Source: an uncultured Bacilli bacterium
GTDB lineage: Bacteria; Bacillota_I; Bacilli_A; RF39; UBA660
Assembly (NCBI GenBank): GCA_944358405.1
Contig: CALVQX010000039.1
Span: 1-45,906, forward strand
Direction of reading: 5' to 3'
Length of the DNA stretch: 45,906 bases
In this document: positions 7,919-15,873 of the stretch, one piece after another
How the letters are laid out: the number at the start of each line of letters is the position of its first letter
Numbering within the stretch: the stretch's first letter is position 1
The notes under the pieces: model-generated
Told to the model about the DNA's origin: nothing
The model's database searches: none
Seen by the model: the letters and a program-made list of their open reading frames with translations, nothing else
Position numbers and translations under genes: made by a program

Positions 7919-8554
7919 ATGGCATCTGCAATAATACATATGGCAGTAGCAAAAGAGCTATATCCCCATCTAACAATTTCTAAGGAAAAAGACTATTATT
8001 TAGGATCTATCGCACCAGATATTTCAAAACATATAGGAAAATCAAAAAAAGAATCCCACTTTTTATATAATGAAAAAGAAAGTGTCCCTAATATAAAACA
8101 ATTCACTAACAAATATCCAGAATTTAATAAAAATAGCTTCGATCTAGGATATTATATTCACTTATTTACAGACAAATTATGGTTTGATAAATTTCTTAGA
8201 AATTTAGTACAAAATAATGCTGTAAAATTAATAGATGGAACAATCATACACTGTACAGAACAAACATTATCAAAATTAAAATATTCAGATTATACAAATC
8301 TAAATATAAAATTAATAGAAAATTACGATATAGATTTATCTCTATTTTATGAAGAGTTTCAAATACCAGATAAAAATATTACAGAAATTCCAAAAGAAAA
8401 ATTAAATATATTAATTGATAACATGGGAATTATTATAAAAAATTCAAAAGAAGAAAAAACTTACATTTTTGATATATATCTAATTGAAGAATTTATTCAA
8501 AATGCAAAAGAAAGAATTCTAAAAGAATTAAAAGACTACGAAGCAAATAAATAA
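7919..8554 (+). CDS. Zinc-dependent phospholipase C-like protein
   Basis: This 211-residue protein resembles the S1/P1-nuclease/phospholipase C fold family (PF00882 type). It keeps the pattern of metal ligands: His7 in SAIIHMAVAKEL, Asp in GSIAPDISKH, His in the ESHFLY segment, and the His/Asp helix GYYIHLFTDKLW. There is no signal peptide, so it is probably cytoplasmic; the substrate is unknown. It has a strong TAGGAGG site. It lies on the opposite strand, between ymcA and cotE, genes that are neighbours in B. subtilis. It is Lys/Ile/Asn-rich like other plus-strand genes here. Confidence 0.75.
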   Translation: MASAIIHMAVAKELYPHLTISKEKDYYLGSIAPDISKHIGKSKKESHFLYNEKESVPNIKQFTNKYPEFNKNSFDLGYYIHLFTDKLWFDKFLRNLVQNNAVKLIDGTIIHCTEQTLSKLKYSDYTNLNIKLIENYDIDLSLFYEEFQIPDKNITEIPKEKLNILIDNMGIIIKNSKEEKTYIFDIYLIEEFIQNAKERILKELKDYEANK

Positions 8555-8570
8555 AAGCTCGTAGTCTTTT
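8530..8570. terminator. Bidirectional terminator between convergent genes
   Basis: A perfect 12-bp inverted repeat (8530-8541 and 8559-8570) has a 17-base loop. It has an A-run on one side and a T-run on the other, and overlaps the ends of both the phospholipase-like gene and ymcA. Confidence 0.85.
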
Positions 8571-8895
8571 AATTACATAAATGATAAAAATAATCATTTA
8601 AATCATCTTGAACATAAGAAATCATTTGATTTACATTTTCTAAATGTTCCATATAAATAACATAGATAGGAATTTGATATAGTTCTTCTTCAACTTGCTT
8701 TAATTTATCTAAAAAAGAAGGATCATAACCGCTCTTTACGTATTCTTTTTGAGTCTTCTTTAAATCCTCAATTAACTTCATTAAAGAAGAGTTATTCCTC
8801 ATTTTTTCCTTTAATCGTAGACAAGTTTGATAATCATCACTATCAATAATGAAATGAATCACATCAGAAAGTGCTTTATTCAACCAATTCACCAT
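8569..8895 (-). CDS. ymcA: YmcA-like regulator (YlbF/YmcA family)
   Basis: This 108-residue helical protein belongs to the YlbF/YmcA (Com_YlbF) family. In B. subtilis YlbF, YmcA and YaaT form an iron-sulfur complex that promotes RNase Y processing and affects competence, biofilm and sporulation. Visible features are the segment DVIHFIIDSDDYQTCLRLKE, the central LIEDLKKTQKEYVKSG, and a helical C-terminus. The ATG at 8895 has GGAG five bases upstream and overlaps the end of miaB by 20 bases, as tightly coupled genes do. The miaB-ymcA order matches B. subtilis and supports the name. Confidence 0.8.
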   Translation of the reverse strand: MVNWLNKALSDVIHFIIDSDDYQTCLRLKEKMRNNSSLMKLIEDLKKTQKEYVKSGYDPSFLDKLKQVEEELYQIPIYVIYMEHLENVNQMISYVQDDLNDYFYHLCN

Positions 8896-10294
8896 CCAAA
8901 CTCCATGTTTTTGCAGAAGTAATTTTAACTGGAACAATTTCCCCAACTTGAATTTTAGAATTTGCAGTAAAATTAATTAGTTTATTCGTATCACTATACC
9001 CAAAATACATATCTTCCTTCTTGGAAGAAAATCCTTCTACTAAAACAGGCAAAACAGTTCCTTCTAATCGTTTATTGTTTTCTAAAAAATAATAATTAAC
9101 TACCTCATTTAAACGATGTAGCCTTTCTTCTTTTTCCTCTTCTGATACAAAATCTTTCAATTTGCAAGCAGGCGTTCCTTCCCTTTTTGAAAAAATAAAA
9201 GTATAGGCATTATCATATTGACATTCATGCACCAAAGACAAAGTCTCTTGAAAATCCTCTTCACTCTCTCCAGGAAAGCCAACAATAATGTCAGTAGAAA
9301 CACTAACTTTAGGAATAGTATCTTTAATCTTATGAAATAATTTTAAATATTCCTCTCTAGTATATCTTCTTCCCATGAGTTTTAAAATCTTACTAGAACC
9401 TGATTGTACAGGCAAATGAATACTAGGCATAATATTATCATATTTAGCAATCACCTCAATCATCTGATCCGTAAAATCCCATGGATGAGAAGTCATAAAA
9501 CGAATTCTAGGTAATCCTTTCTTAGCAATTTCCTCTAACAAATTAGCCAAAGTATAATCAGAATACAAATCCTTTCCATACGCATTTACATTCTGTCCTA
9601 ATAAAGTAACTTCCTGATAGCCATCTTGGATCAATTCATCAATTTCTTTCAAAATATCCTCTTTAGCACGACTACGTTCACGACCTCTAGTATAAGGAAC
9701 AATACAATAAGTACAAAACTTATCACAGCCATAAATAATATTAACATATGCTTTGTAAGAATTTGTCCTTACAACAGGCAATCCCTCAACTAAATCTCCT
9801 TCCCTAGAAAAAACCTCGATCTGCTGTTTTTGTTCTTCAATCGCCTTATCTATAATATTAGGCAATTGATACATATTATGAGTACCAAATACAAAATTTA
9901 CCCAACGATAATTCTTAAGTATATCATCAACCACACTAGCTTCTTGTGCCATACAACCACAAATTCCTACCAAAAGATCAGGTTTTTGCTGTTTCAAATG
10001 CTTAATTCTTCCCAACATACCAAAAGCCTTATTATGTGCATTCTCACGAATAGAACAAGTATTTAATAAAATCAAATCCGCATCATGATAATCTAAAACC
10101 GCAGAAAAACCCAAACTAATAAGAAGTGCTGTAATAGTTTCACTATCATGCTCGTTCATTTGACAACCATAAGTTTTTAAGTAAAAAGTCTTTCCCGCAT
10201 ATTTATTTTTAATTTCAGAATCAAAAGAAAAATCAACTCTATGATAATCTCTTCTATCCCTAGTCCTAGCCTCTTTATAATCAGGTAGATGCAT
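8876..10294 (-). CDS. miaB: tRNA-2-methylthio-N6-isopentenyladenosine37 synthase MiaB
   Basis: MiaB is a radical-SAM methylthiotransferase that adds the 2-methylthio group to i6A37 of tRNAs reading UNN codons. The N-terminal domain has three cluster cysteines (YGCQMNEHDSE, LLNTCSIRENA, ICGCMAQE). The radical-SAM motif is GCDKFCTYCIVPYTRGRERS (CxxxCxxC). The C-terminal TRAM domain covers about the last 60 residues. The ATG at 10294 (MHLPDYKEARTR) has GGGAG 8 bases upstream; the ATG at 10309 would sit on top of that site. The length of 472 is normal. It is followed by ymcA. Confidence 0.96.
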   Translation of the reverse strand: MHLPDYKEARTRDRRDYHRVDFSFDSEIKNKYAGKTFYLKTYGCQMNEHDSETITALLISLGFSAVLDYHDADLILLNTCSIRENAHNKAFGMLGRIKHLKQQKPDLLVGICGCMAQEASVVDDILKNYRWVNFVFGTHNMYQLPNIIDKAIEEQKQQIEVFSREGDLVEGLPVVRTNSYKAYVNIIYGCDKFCTYCIVPYTRGRERSRAKEDILKEIDELIQDGYQEVTLLGQNVNAYGKDLYSDYTLANLLEEIAKKGLPRIRFMTSHPWDFTDQMIEVIAKYDNIMPSIHLPVQSGSSKILKLMGRRYTREEYLKLFHKIKDTIPKVSVSTDIIVGFPGESEEDFQETLSLVHECQYDNAYTFIFSKREGTPACKLKDFVSEEEKEERLHRLNEVVNYYFLENNKRLEGTVLPVLVEGFSSKKEDMYFGYSDTNKLINFTANSKIQVGEIVPVKITSAKTWSLDGELVE

Positions 10295-10317
10295 ACAAAT
10301 CACTCCCATCCCTATTT

Positions 10318-10346
10318 ATAATATCCTAAAATCAAAAAGAAAACAA
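10318..10346 (-). promoter_or_regulatory. Promoter of miaB-ymcA
   Basis: TTGTTT (10341-10346), 17 bases, TATTAT (10318-10323) on the minus strand. The -35 box lies in the T-rich tail of the preceding terminator. Confidence 0.55.
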
Positions 10347-10359
10347 GAATTTCTTCTTG
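10334..10359 (-). terminator. Terminator of the ankyrin gene
   Basis: On the minus strand a 6-bp stem (CAAGAA, loop GAAA, TTCTTG; 10344-10359) is followed by TTTTCTTTTT, two bases after the stop region of the ankyrin gene. Confidence 0.7.
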
Positions 10360-10361
10360 CT

Positions 10362-11051
10362 CTATGCAACAGATGGCTCTAAAGAAGAATCAATCATCTC
10401 CTCTAACAAAGAAGAACGATTCTTCATAATTTCTCCCTTAATAGCATCCATATTATCATCAATACGTTCAATTAAACATTCCATACTAGGAACCAAATCT
10501 TTTTTCTTCAAGCTATCTACAATTACTTCTAAATTATTCAATTTAGAATAAATCCCATAGTAAGTATTTTTAATACATACTGTATATAAATTCTTAAATG
10601 ATAAAACATCAATATTATTAAATCTTTTATCCTCCAAAAATTTAAAAGCAGTATAAATATAATTATTATTAATTGCTAAATCCAATACTGTTTGTCCCTT
10701 ATGATTCTTAATATTAGGAATATATTTTTTCTTCTTCATCAACTGTTCTACAATTTTTAAAGCAGAGACAGAATTATCTTGGGCCAATATATGACCAAAA
10801 GTATCTCCATTTTCATTTTGATGATTCACATCCCAATTTCTCTTTTTCATAAGTTTTAACACAAGATCATACTGCTTTACTTTTAATAATCGCATCACAA
10901 CATTATTCCCAACAGAATCACAAAGATTAACTTGAACTTTTCCCAAATCTACTAATTGTTCTACAATATCATAATACCCCTTTTTAATAAAGGTAAAAAT
11001 CAGGGAAGGTTCTTCACTACAAGCAAGAATTGCTTGCTGTTCATTATACAT
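10362..11051 (-). CDS. Ankyrin-repeat protein, unknown
   Basis: This 229-residue protein contains about four degenerate ankyrin repeats. Examples are LIFTFIKKGYYDIVEQLVDL, then DSVGNNVVMRLLKVKQYD, ENGDTFGHILAQDNSVSALK, and NHKGQTVLDLAINNNY. A C-terminal helical part (about 165-229) follows. There is no signal peptide. The ATG at 11051 (MYNEQQAIL) has AGAGGTG upstream and lies 35 bases below a complete promoter; longer in-frame readings would cross that promoter. It is head-to-head with another unknown gene at 11221. The likely role is protein binding, partner unknown. Confidence 0.75.
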   Translation of the reverse strand: MYNEQQAILACSEEPSLIFTFIKKGYYDIVEQLVDLGKVQVNLCDSVGNNVVMRLLKVKQYDLVLKLMKKRNWDVNHQNENGDTFGHILAQDNSVSALKIVEQLMKKKKYIPNIKNHKGQTVLDLAINNNYIYTAFKFLEDKRFNNIDVLSFKNLYTVCIKNTYYGIYSKLNNLEVIVDSLKKKDLVPSMECLIERIDDNMDAIKGEIMKNRSSLLEEMIDSSLEPSVA

Positions 11052-11085
11052 ATAAAACACCTCTTTGTCTACGTGACAGTTATTT

Positions 11086-11114
11086 ATTCTAACAAACTTA
11101 TCTTTATTTGTCAA
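11086..11114 (-). promoter_or_regulatory. Promoter of the ankyrin gene
   Basis: TTGACA (11109-11114), 17 bases, TAGAAT (11086-11091) on the minus strand: the same boxes and spacing as the promoter at 7238-7266. Confidence 0.85.
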
Positions 11115-11159
11115 ATTACTACCTCCCTTACTTTTATTATGAATAAAAGAAAAGTTTTT

Positions 11160-11188
11160 TATACACCTAGAAAAAATCGTGGTATAAT
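11160..11188 (+). promoter_or_regulatory. Extended -10 promoter of the gene at 11221
   Basis: TATAAT (11183-11188) is preceded by TGG (extended -10). A weak TATACA sits 17 bases upstream (11160-11165). The ATG follows 33 bases later behind a G-rich ribosome site (GGGGGGAAAG). Confidence 0.65.
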
Positions 11189-11220
11189 AAAAAAAATTCC
11201 ATTTTGGGGGGAAAGAAAAT

Positions 11221-12120
11221 ATGGAAACAAAAAAAGATAAAATTTTAGAAAAAAATTTAAACTCACTAATCAATATAGAAATAGGAGTATATAAAGCTTA
11301 TCTAACACTAGAAAATGCCGAAAATCAAGAACAATACGAAAATGCTTTAGAAAATGTAGAATTTGTTATTTCAATTGAAAACGAATATTTTCAAAAAATA
11401 TTAGAAACAATAAAGCATACTCCCTATGGATTTGAAAAGATAATTAAAACAATAAAAGGAAAAGATGTCAGTGAAGAAATAAAAGAGAACATAACAAATC
11501 GAGTAATATGCTATATAATAGCAACCACATATAAGAACCCATTTCTATCTAATTTAGCCAATCAAAGAGATCGAGCATTAAATAATGAAGAAATTATAAG
11601 ACACAACTGTGAATTCGATGTAATGAGATTATCATTATACTGCTTAGAAAGACAAATAAAAGAAACTACTTCAGAAACAGATAAAAGAGAAAAAATAGCA
11701 AACAGAACTTATTATATTTATTCCTATAAAATACTTGAAAAATATTTAAAAGAAGGAATACCAAAAGAAGACTTAACTTCAAGAGAACGATGCGTAATAT
11801 TTGGTCATAATAAAAAATTAGTGGATAAAATTTATTCAGAAAATATCATGGAAGAAATAAATAAAAAAATAGCTACAATTCAAGCAAATGATTTAGATGA
11901 ATACGATAGAGAGATAGAAATATTGAATCTTCAAACATTTCTAAATTTACTCACAAACCAAGAAAGAATGAAAATAGCTAAAGAATTTTATTTTATCTCT
12001 AATAACATCCCAAATGAAAATAATGAAAAAATAGCAATTACTATAGCAGAAGCATTAAATAACCCTATTATAAACAGTGAAACTCAAACAACTAAAGTAT
12101 ATAAAAAACAAAATCCTTAG
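11221..12120 (+). CDS. Unknown alpha-helical protein
   Basis: I do not recognise this 299-residue protein. It is mostly charged and helical, very rich in Glu, Lys, Asn and Ile, with no signal peptide or membrane helix. Short recognisable-looking helices include LINIEIGVYKAYLTLENAEN near the N-terminus, and DEYDREIEILNLQTFLNLLT at about 240. It begins at an ATG 33 bases after a good promoter and ends inside its own terminator stem. It is divergent from the ankyrin gene. Its strong A-bias resembles the other plus-strand genes, which argues for strand composition rather than recent transfer. Confidence 0.65.
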   Translation: METKKDKILEKNLNSLINIEIGVYKAYLTLENAENQEQYENALENVEFVISIENEYFQKILETIKHTPYGFEKIIKTIKGKDVSEEIKENITNRVICYIIATTYKNPFLSNLANQRDRALNNEEIIRHNCEFDVMRLSLYCLERQIKETTSETDKREKIANRTYYIYSYKILEKYLKEGIPKEDLTSRERCVIFGHNKKLVDKIYSENIMEEINKKIATIQANDLDEYDREIEILNLQTFLNLLTNQERMKIAKEFYFISNNIPNENNEKIAITIAEALNNPIINSETQTTKVYKKQNP

Positions 12121-12141
12121 TTCCAATCAAACTAAGGATTT
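12111..12141. terminator. Terminator after the gene at 11221
   Basis: A perfect 10-bp inverted repeat (12111-12120 and 12132-12141) with an 11-base loop is followed by TATATTTT. The upstream arm includes the stop codon of the plus-strand gene. It may also serve the broken gene on the other strand. Confidence 0.75.
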
Positions 12142-12156
12142 ATATTTTGAAAAAAA

Positions 12157-12584
12157 TCAAGAACCAACAACAACTACACTAGATGAAGTTCTATTCGCAT
12201 CAGCAAGCCTTGCTTCAACCCAAGTCTTTGCCACTTCATCTTTTACAATAACTGAAATCGCATGATTAACAGAACTAAACATAGAAGTATAAGACGTCGC
12301 ATTAAATGTAGCATTTCTGAAATCTAAATTAGTAAGATTACTACAACCAGAAAACATAATACTCATATATGTTACATTTGCTGTATTAAAACTACTTAAA
12401 TCTAAACTTGTTAGACTGCTACAACCAAAAAACATAGAACTCATATCTGTTACATTAGAAGTATTAAAACTGCTTATATTTAAATTAGTTAGATAAGGAC
12501 AAACATAAAACAAAGTAAAAAAACAGTAGATGCAGCAACTGGTATCATAGATGAATGAATTAGATTTTGGAACCGTTTTTTCAT
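12157..12584 (-). pseudogene. Frameshifted BspA-type leucine-rich (DUF285) surface protein
   Basis: Two parts in different frames form one gene. From the ATG at 12584 (GAGGAGAG upstream) runs a signal peptide, MKKRFQNLIHSSMIPVAAS, plus a hydrophobic stretch; this frame stops soon after. The other frame carries BspA/DUF285 repeats such as LDLSSFNTANVTYMSIMFSG, and a C-terminal domain ending SSSVVVVGS at 12157. The frames would join if the run of seven T (minus strand; A7 at 12517-12523) had eight. So this is a short BspA-like exported protein, either a pseudogene or switched by slippage at the T-run. The repeat region is far shorter than in typical BspA proteins, suggesting an internal deletion. 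Confidence 0.7.
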
Positions 12585-12622
12585 ATAACTCTCCTCATAA
12601 TAATTATAAAAAATAGAAAATG

Positions 12623-12667
12623 AAAAAAAAGCAGAATTTCGTAGTAAAAACTACAACTTCTGCTTTT
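12623..12667 (-). terminator. Terminator of the zinc-ribbon/SPFH operon
   Basis: On the minus strand a long interrupted stem (AAAAGCAGAA...TTGTAG paired with CTACGA...TTCTGCTTTT, loop of about 5) is followed by eight T. It lies 24 bases after the SPFH gene's stop. Confidence 0.85.
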
Positions 12668-12690
12668 AATATTACAATAAATAAAATAAA

Positions 12691-13857
12691 TTAATTTAAT
12701 CTAGCTCCACAATTCGTACAGAAATTACCACCAGATACTGGATTACCACAATTAGCACAGAATTTAGCAGTACCTTGATTCATAGGAGTAGATGTAGTTG
12801 GTTCTACTGCTGCTTGAGGTGCTTGAGTGTTTTGGGCATAAGGATTATATGCTTGCTGATTAGAAGGAGCAGATTGTACATTTGCTGCATTAGTAACAGC
12901 TCCACCAATCATTCCACCAGATGCCATATTCATCATACCAACACCTAAAAATCCATTCATTGCTCCAGCTTCGTTTTTAGCAGCATCCTGAACTGCATTA
13001 GCATATGCACCAGTAAGAGTTCCCTGTTGCATAAAAGCATTAGAAGACAATTCATAATTATCGATCTTTTTATTTGATTCCTCATCTAAAGTAACTGATT
13101 CAACAACGAAACCAACAATACTAAGACCACGATCACGAATTGGTTGATCGAAAACATTTACATCCATTGCCTTTTTAATCTCATCAGTACTACTTGGTAA
13201 TTCAAGTACCGGTACTTTATGATTAGAATTTCCTAATTCATTTAAAACGTTTTGGAAGGCACCAATAACTTCTGATCTCATCTGTTCTACTAGTTCATCT
13301 TTACGATACTCTGTAGCTGTACCAGCAATTCTAGACATAAAGATAGCTGGATCAGAAATTTTAAATGTATACTTACCAAAACACTTTACTTCGACACGTA
13401 ATGGACTCATACTACCAGTCATTTGATTTGGAATTGGATGAGACCAATCTTGATAAGGAATTGGTGCAGGTGTACCAAACTTATTATCCATAATTTCTTT
13501 ACCATTTAAATAAAATACAGCTTGTTCTTTATCTGTTGCTCCATTATAAACAAAACGAGCCCACATTTCTTTAAATACTGGTCCAAACTGTCCAGCAAAA
13601 AAACTTGGAGACGTAGACTGATCGAAAGTATAAATACCTTCTTCTGCCGTAGCATCTAATATTTTTCCACTCTGGAAAATAATAGCGATCTGTCCAGGAG
13701 CAACCTGAATTGCACTATCCTTAGTAATAATTCCATTTGAAGTAGATACCCTCTTCATCAAAATATCTTGTCCTAAATCTTCACAACGAATATACTCTTT
13801 CCATTGATCATGTAAAGTACTTCCAACTGCACTTACTGCAGCTTTAATTAAACCCAT
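12691..13857 (-). CDS. SPFH-domain protein with C-terminal zinc ribbon (YdjI-like)
   Basis: This 388-residue protein has the SPFH/virion-core-like fold of B. subtilis YdjI from about residue 20 to 260. Recognisable segments are SAIQVAPGQIAIIFQSGK, then VEVKCFGKYTFKISDPAIFM, and VDAMDVNVFDQ-type helices ending VGFVVESVTLDEE. A low-complexity Gln/Ala/Asn/Pro linker (about 280-360) follows. The C-terminus is a CxxC...CxxC ribbon, FCANCGNPVSGGNFCTNCG. In B. subtilis YdjI works with YdjG and YdjH to hold the phage-shock protein PspA at the membrane. Here it is the last gene of a four-gene cluster with YdjG- and YdjH-like genes just upstream. AGAGGAGA precedes the ATG. Confidence 0.85.
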   Translation of the reverse strand: MGLIKAAVSAVGSTLHDQWKEYIRCEDLGQDILMKRVSTSNGIITKDSAIQVAPGQIAIIFQSGKILDATAEEGIYTFDQSTSPSFFAGQFGPVFKEMWARFVYNGATDKEQAVFYLNGKEIMDNKFGTPAPIPYQDWSHPIPNQMTGSMSPLRVEVKCFGKYTFKISDPAIFMSRIAGTATEYRKDELVEQMRSEVIGAFQNVLNELGNSNHKVPVLELPSSTDEIKKAMDVNVFDQPIRDRGLSIVGFVVESVTLDEESNKKIDNYELSSNAFMQQGTLTGAYANAVQDAAKNEAGAMNGFLGVGMMNMASGGMIGGAVTNAANVQSAPSNQQAYNPYAQNTQAPQAAVEPTTSTPMNQGTAKFCANCGNPVSGGNFCTNCGARLN

Positions 13858-13883
13858 ATTCTCTCCTCTTTTCCATATTTTTT

Positions 13884-14783
13884 TTAAAATTTACGTCCGC
13901 CACCACCATGACTGACACCACTACTTCCTCTACTGCCTCCACTGCTAGAACTATCATGAGAAATTGGAACTTTAGTAACTGTTGAACCTAAAAAGTTCTC
14001 CTTCAATTGCTCTATTTTTAGGCTATCTTTATTTAAGTATTCTCTAGAAGAAGAAGCCGTGCGAACCATTTTATTCTGATGAACTAAAATCAAAATGATA
14101 ACTAAAGTAGCTAGCCCAGAAAACAAGAAAATAGCTAGCCAAGGAATATCCCTAACAATTTGTCCATCTCGATTAATAGTATATCTATTTTCATTACTTT
14201 GTGGCAAGCCCTTTTGTGCATAATTTTTTAGAATTGTGACAAGTTTTGACGTTCCTTCATAATATTCCTGATCTGTCATATAAGAAGTAATGTCATCTAA
14301 AATCTGATCTACTCGAATAGAATTATACATAGAGATAGCTACACCTGTTGTTTGAAAATAGATTTCACGATTATCCATATCAATTAAAAGAAGAGAACCA
14401 TCTTGCGTAGAATTTGTTCCAAACTCATTATAATCATAAAAATCTTCTGCGTAAGTATGTGTACTCGATTTCTCATTAGAAACAATCGTGACAATAGCTA
14501 AATCCATATCATATTTCTTAATATAATTAGAAACTTGCTGAAATAATTTTTGCTCTTCATCATCCGTAAATAAATCTGCAAAATCATAAATTTTCTCACT
14601 AGCATCCACTGCTGGTGTACTTAAAATATAATACTTATTTGCCTCTGTAACTTGAACATAATCAGGAACCAAATAATTATCCTCTGTTCTTACTTCCGTA
14701 TTGGTACTTGCCAAAACAGATAACGGCAAAAAGGACCAAGTAAGAAAAAGAAACAAAGCAAAACACATTATCTTTTTATACAA
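13884..14783 (-). CDS. TPM-domain membrane protein (YdjH-like)
   Basis: This 299-residue protein has a signal peptide (about 1-25, ending VLAS), then a TPM domain outside the membrane (about 60-190). Its motif is YDFADLFTDDEEQKLFQQV, followed by DLAIVTIVS and GSLLLIDMDNREIYFQTTG. One membrane helix (about 215-235) and a cytoplasmic tail ending in Ser/Gly repeats (GGSRGSSGVSHGGGGRKF) complete it. The Gly-rich end is typical of the family. TPM domains have been tied to phosphatase activity and photosystem repair; here the role is envelope stress by analogy with YdjH. It overlaps the upstream YdjG-like gene by 8 bases, so the two are coupled. Confidence 0.85.
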   Translation of the reverse strand: MYKKIMCFALFLFLTWSFLPLSVLASTNTEVRTEDNYLVPDYVQVTEANKYYILSTPAVDASEKIYDFADLFTDDEEQKLFQQVSNYIKKYDMDLAIVTIVSNEKSSTHTYAEDFYDYNEFGTNSTQDGSLLLIDMDNREIYFQTTGVAISMYNSIRVDQILDDITSYMTDQEYYEGTSKLVTILKNYAQKGLPQSNENRYTINRDGQIVRDIPWLAIFLFSGLATLVIILILVHQNKMVRTASSSREYLNKDSLKIEQLKENFLGSTVTKVPISHDSSSSGGSRGSSGVSHGGGGRKF

Positions 14784-15831
14784 GGTACATCACACCCCAT
14801 CCTAATAAGAAAAATATCAAAAACAAAAAGACACTCCATAGAATAACTTCTTTTACTCCAATAGGCAAATTACCAACAATCTTTCCCGTCTGACCGTTCA
14901 TAGCAAACAAATAATACTTATTATTATACTGAATATTAACCATCCATACAGGCAACATAATATAATAAGAGGCAACTTTTTCAAGTTTCATTTGATTATC
15001 ACGAAGCGTTTTACTCTGATGTAAAATAGAATCTGATAATAATTGAACACAAGTATTCATGGTTCTTTTCTCAGCCCTTTCTAAAGCTTTATCCTCTTCT
15101 ACATCATATTTTTCAGCCAAAAAACCAGATAAATATGCATGATTATATTTTTCCAACTGATCATATTCAAATGGTTCCAAAGAATCCATCAAATCATCAG
15201 CAAAACGTGTAGAAGCATCTGCCAAAACTTTCGAATAGTCAAAGTGACCACGATTTCGAACCTCATATTTACGTGTCTCTGTATACTGATAATGATAATC
15301 GCTCCAAGTCCTAATATCTCGTGCTAAAAATTCCATTTCACCATCCGCTTTAAAATCATATGCCCAAAAAGGAATATAGACTCCTGTAATCTTCTGGATA
15401 TTTTTTTCATTTTTAAAACATTTAGGTGTTAATGGTTTATGTTTTACCACTTGACGAAAAGCACGAACTGCATCTTCTTTTACATTCTTAAATGGAATAA
15501 TCAAATCAGGTGCCCTTCCAGCTTCAATTCGTTCTTTCAAGATAGCTGTACTACCACAATAAACACAAAATGTTGCAGCAGTGGTAGCATCCGCCATAAT
15601 CTCTGCTCCACAATTCTTACAATGATAAACATCCAAATCCTTAAGCTTAGTATTAGAAGAATCTTCCCGCTTAGAACCTTGATTTACCTCTTCACTACTT
15701 GCATTTCGATATTTTTGCATCTCTTCTAAAGAAAACTGACTACCACAATATTCACAATCCCACTTCTGAATTTCTGGATTAAAAGTAATCTTTGCTCCAC
15801 AAGAAGGGCAACGATTATCCAAAGCTTCCAC
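14776..15831 (-). CDS. Double zinc-ribbon membrane protein (YdjG-like)
   Basis: This 351-residue protein has two N-terminal zinc ribbons: CPSCGAKITFNP paired with CEYCGSQF, and CKNCGAEI paired with CVYCGS. A cytoplasmic domain carries PFKNVKEDAVRAFRQVVK and VYIPFWAYDF. A C-terminal helical hairpin (about 320-350) sits in the membrane. This is the architecture of B. subtilis YdjG. I chose the GTG at 15831 (MEALDNRCPSC), with AAGGGAG 8 bases upstream, over a GTG at 15840 that overlaps that site. Partner genes: the TPM and SPFH genes downstream, a second ribbon protein upstream. No pspA homologue is next to it. Confidence 0.85.
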   Translation of the reverse strand: MEALDNRCPSCGAKITFNPEIQKWDCEYCGSQFSLEEMQKYRNASSEEVNQGSKREDSSNTKLKDLDVYHCKNCGAEIMADATTAATFCVYCGSTAILKERIEAGRAPDLIIPFKNVKEDAVRAFRQVVKHKPLTPKCFKNEKNIQKITGVYIPFWAYDFKADGEMEFLARDIRTWSDYHYQYTETRKYEVRNRGHFDYSKVLADASTRFADDLMDSLEPFEYDQLEKYNHAYLSGFLAEKYDVEEDKALERAEKRTMNTCVQLLSDSILHQSKTLRDNQMKLEKVASYYIMLPVWMVNIQYNNKYYLFAMNGQTGKIVGNLPIGVKEVILWSVFLFLIFFLLGWGVMYLV

Positions 15832-15854
15832 TAGTATCACTCCCTTATACTAAA

Positions 15855-15863
15855 ATTATATCA
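15855..15863 (-). promoter_or_regulatory. Candidate extended -10 promoter before the YdjG-like gene
   Basis: TGATATAAT (TGn plus a perfect -10) lies in the 42-base gap after the previous gene. No clear -35 box. It may let the last three genes be transcribed on their own. Confidence 0.45.
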
Positions 15864-15873
15864 TAAAGTCTAA

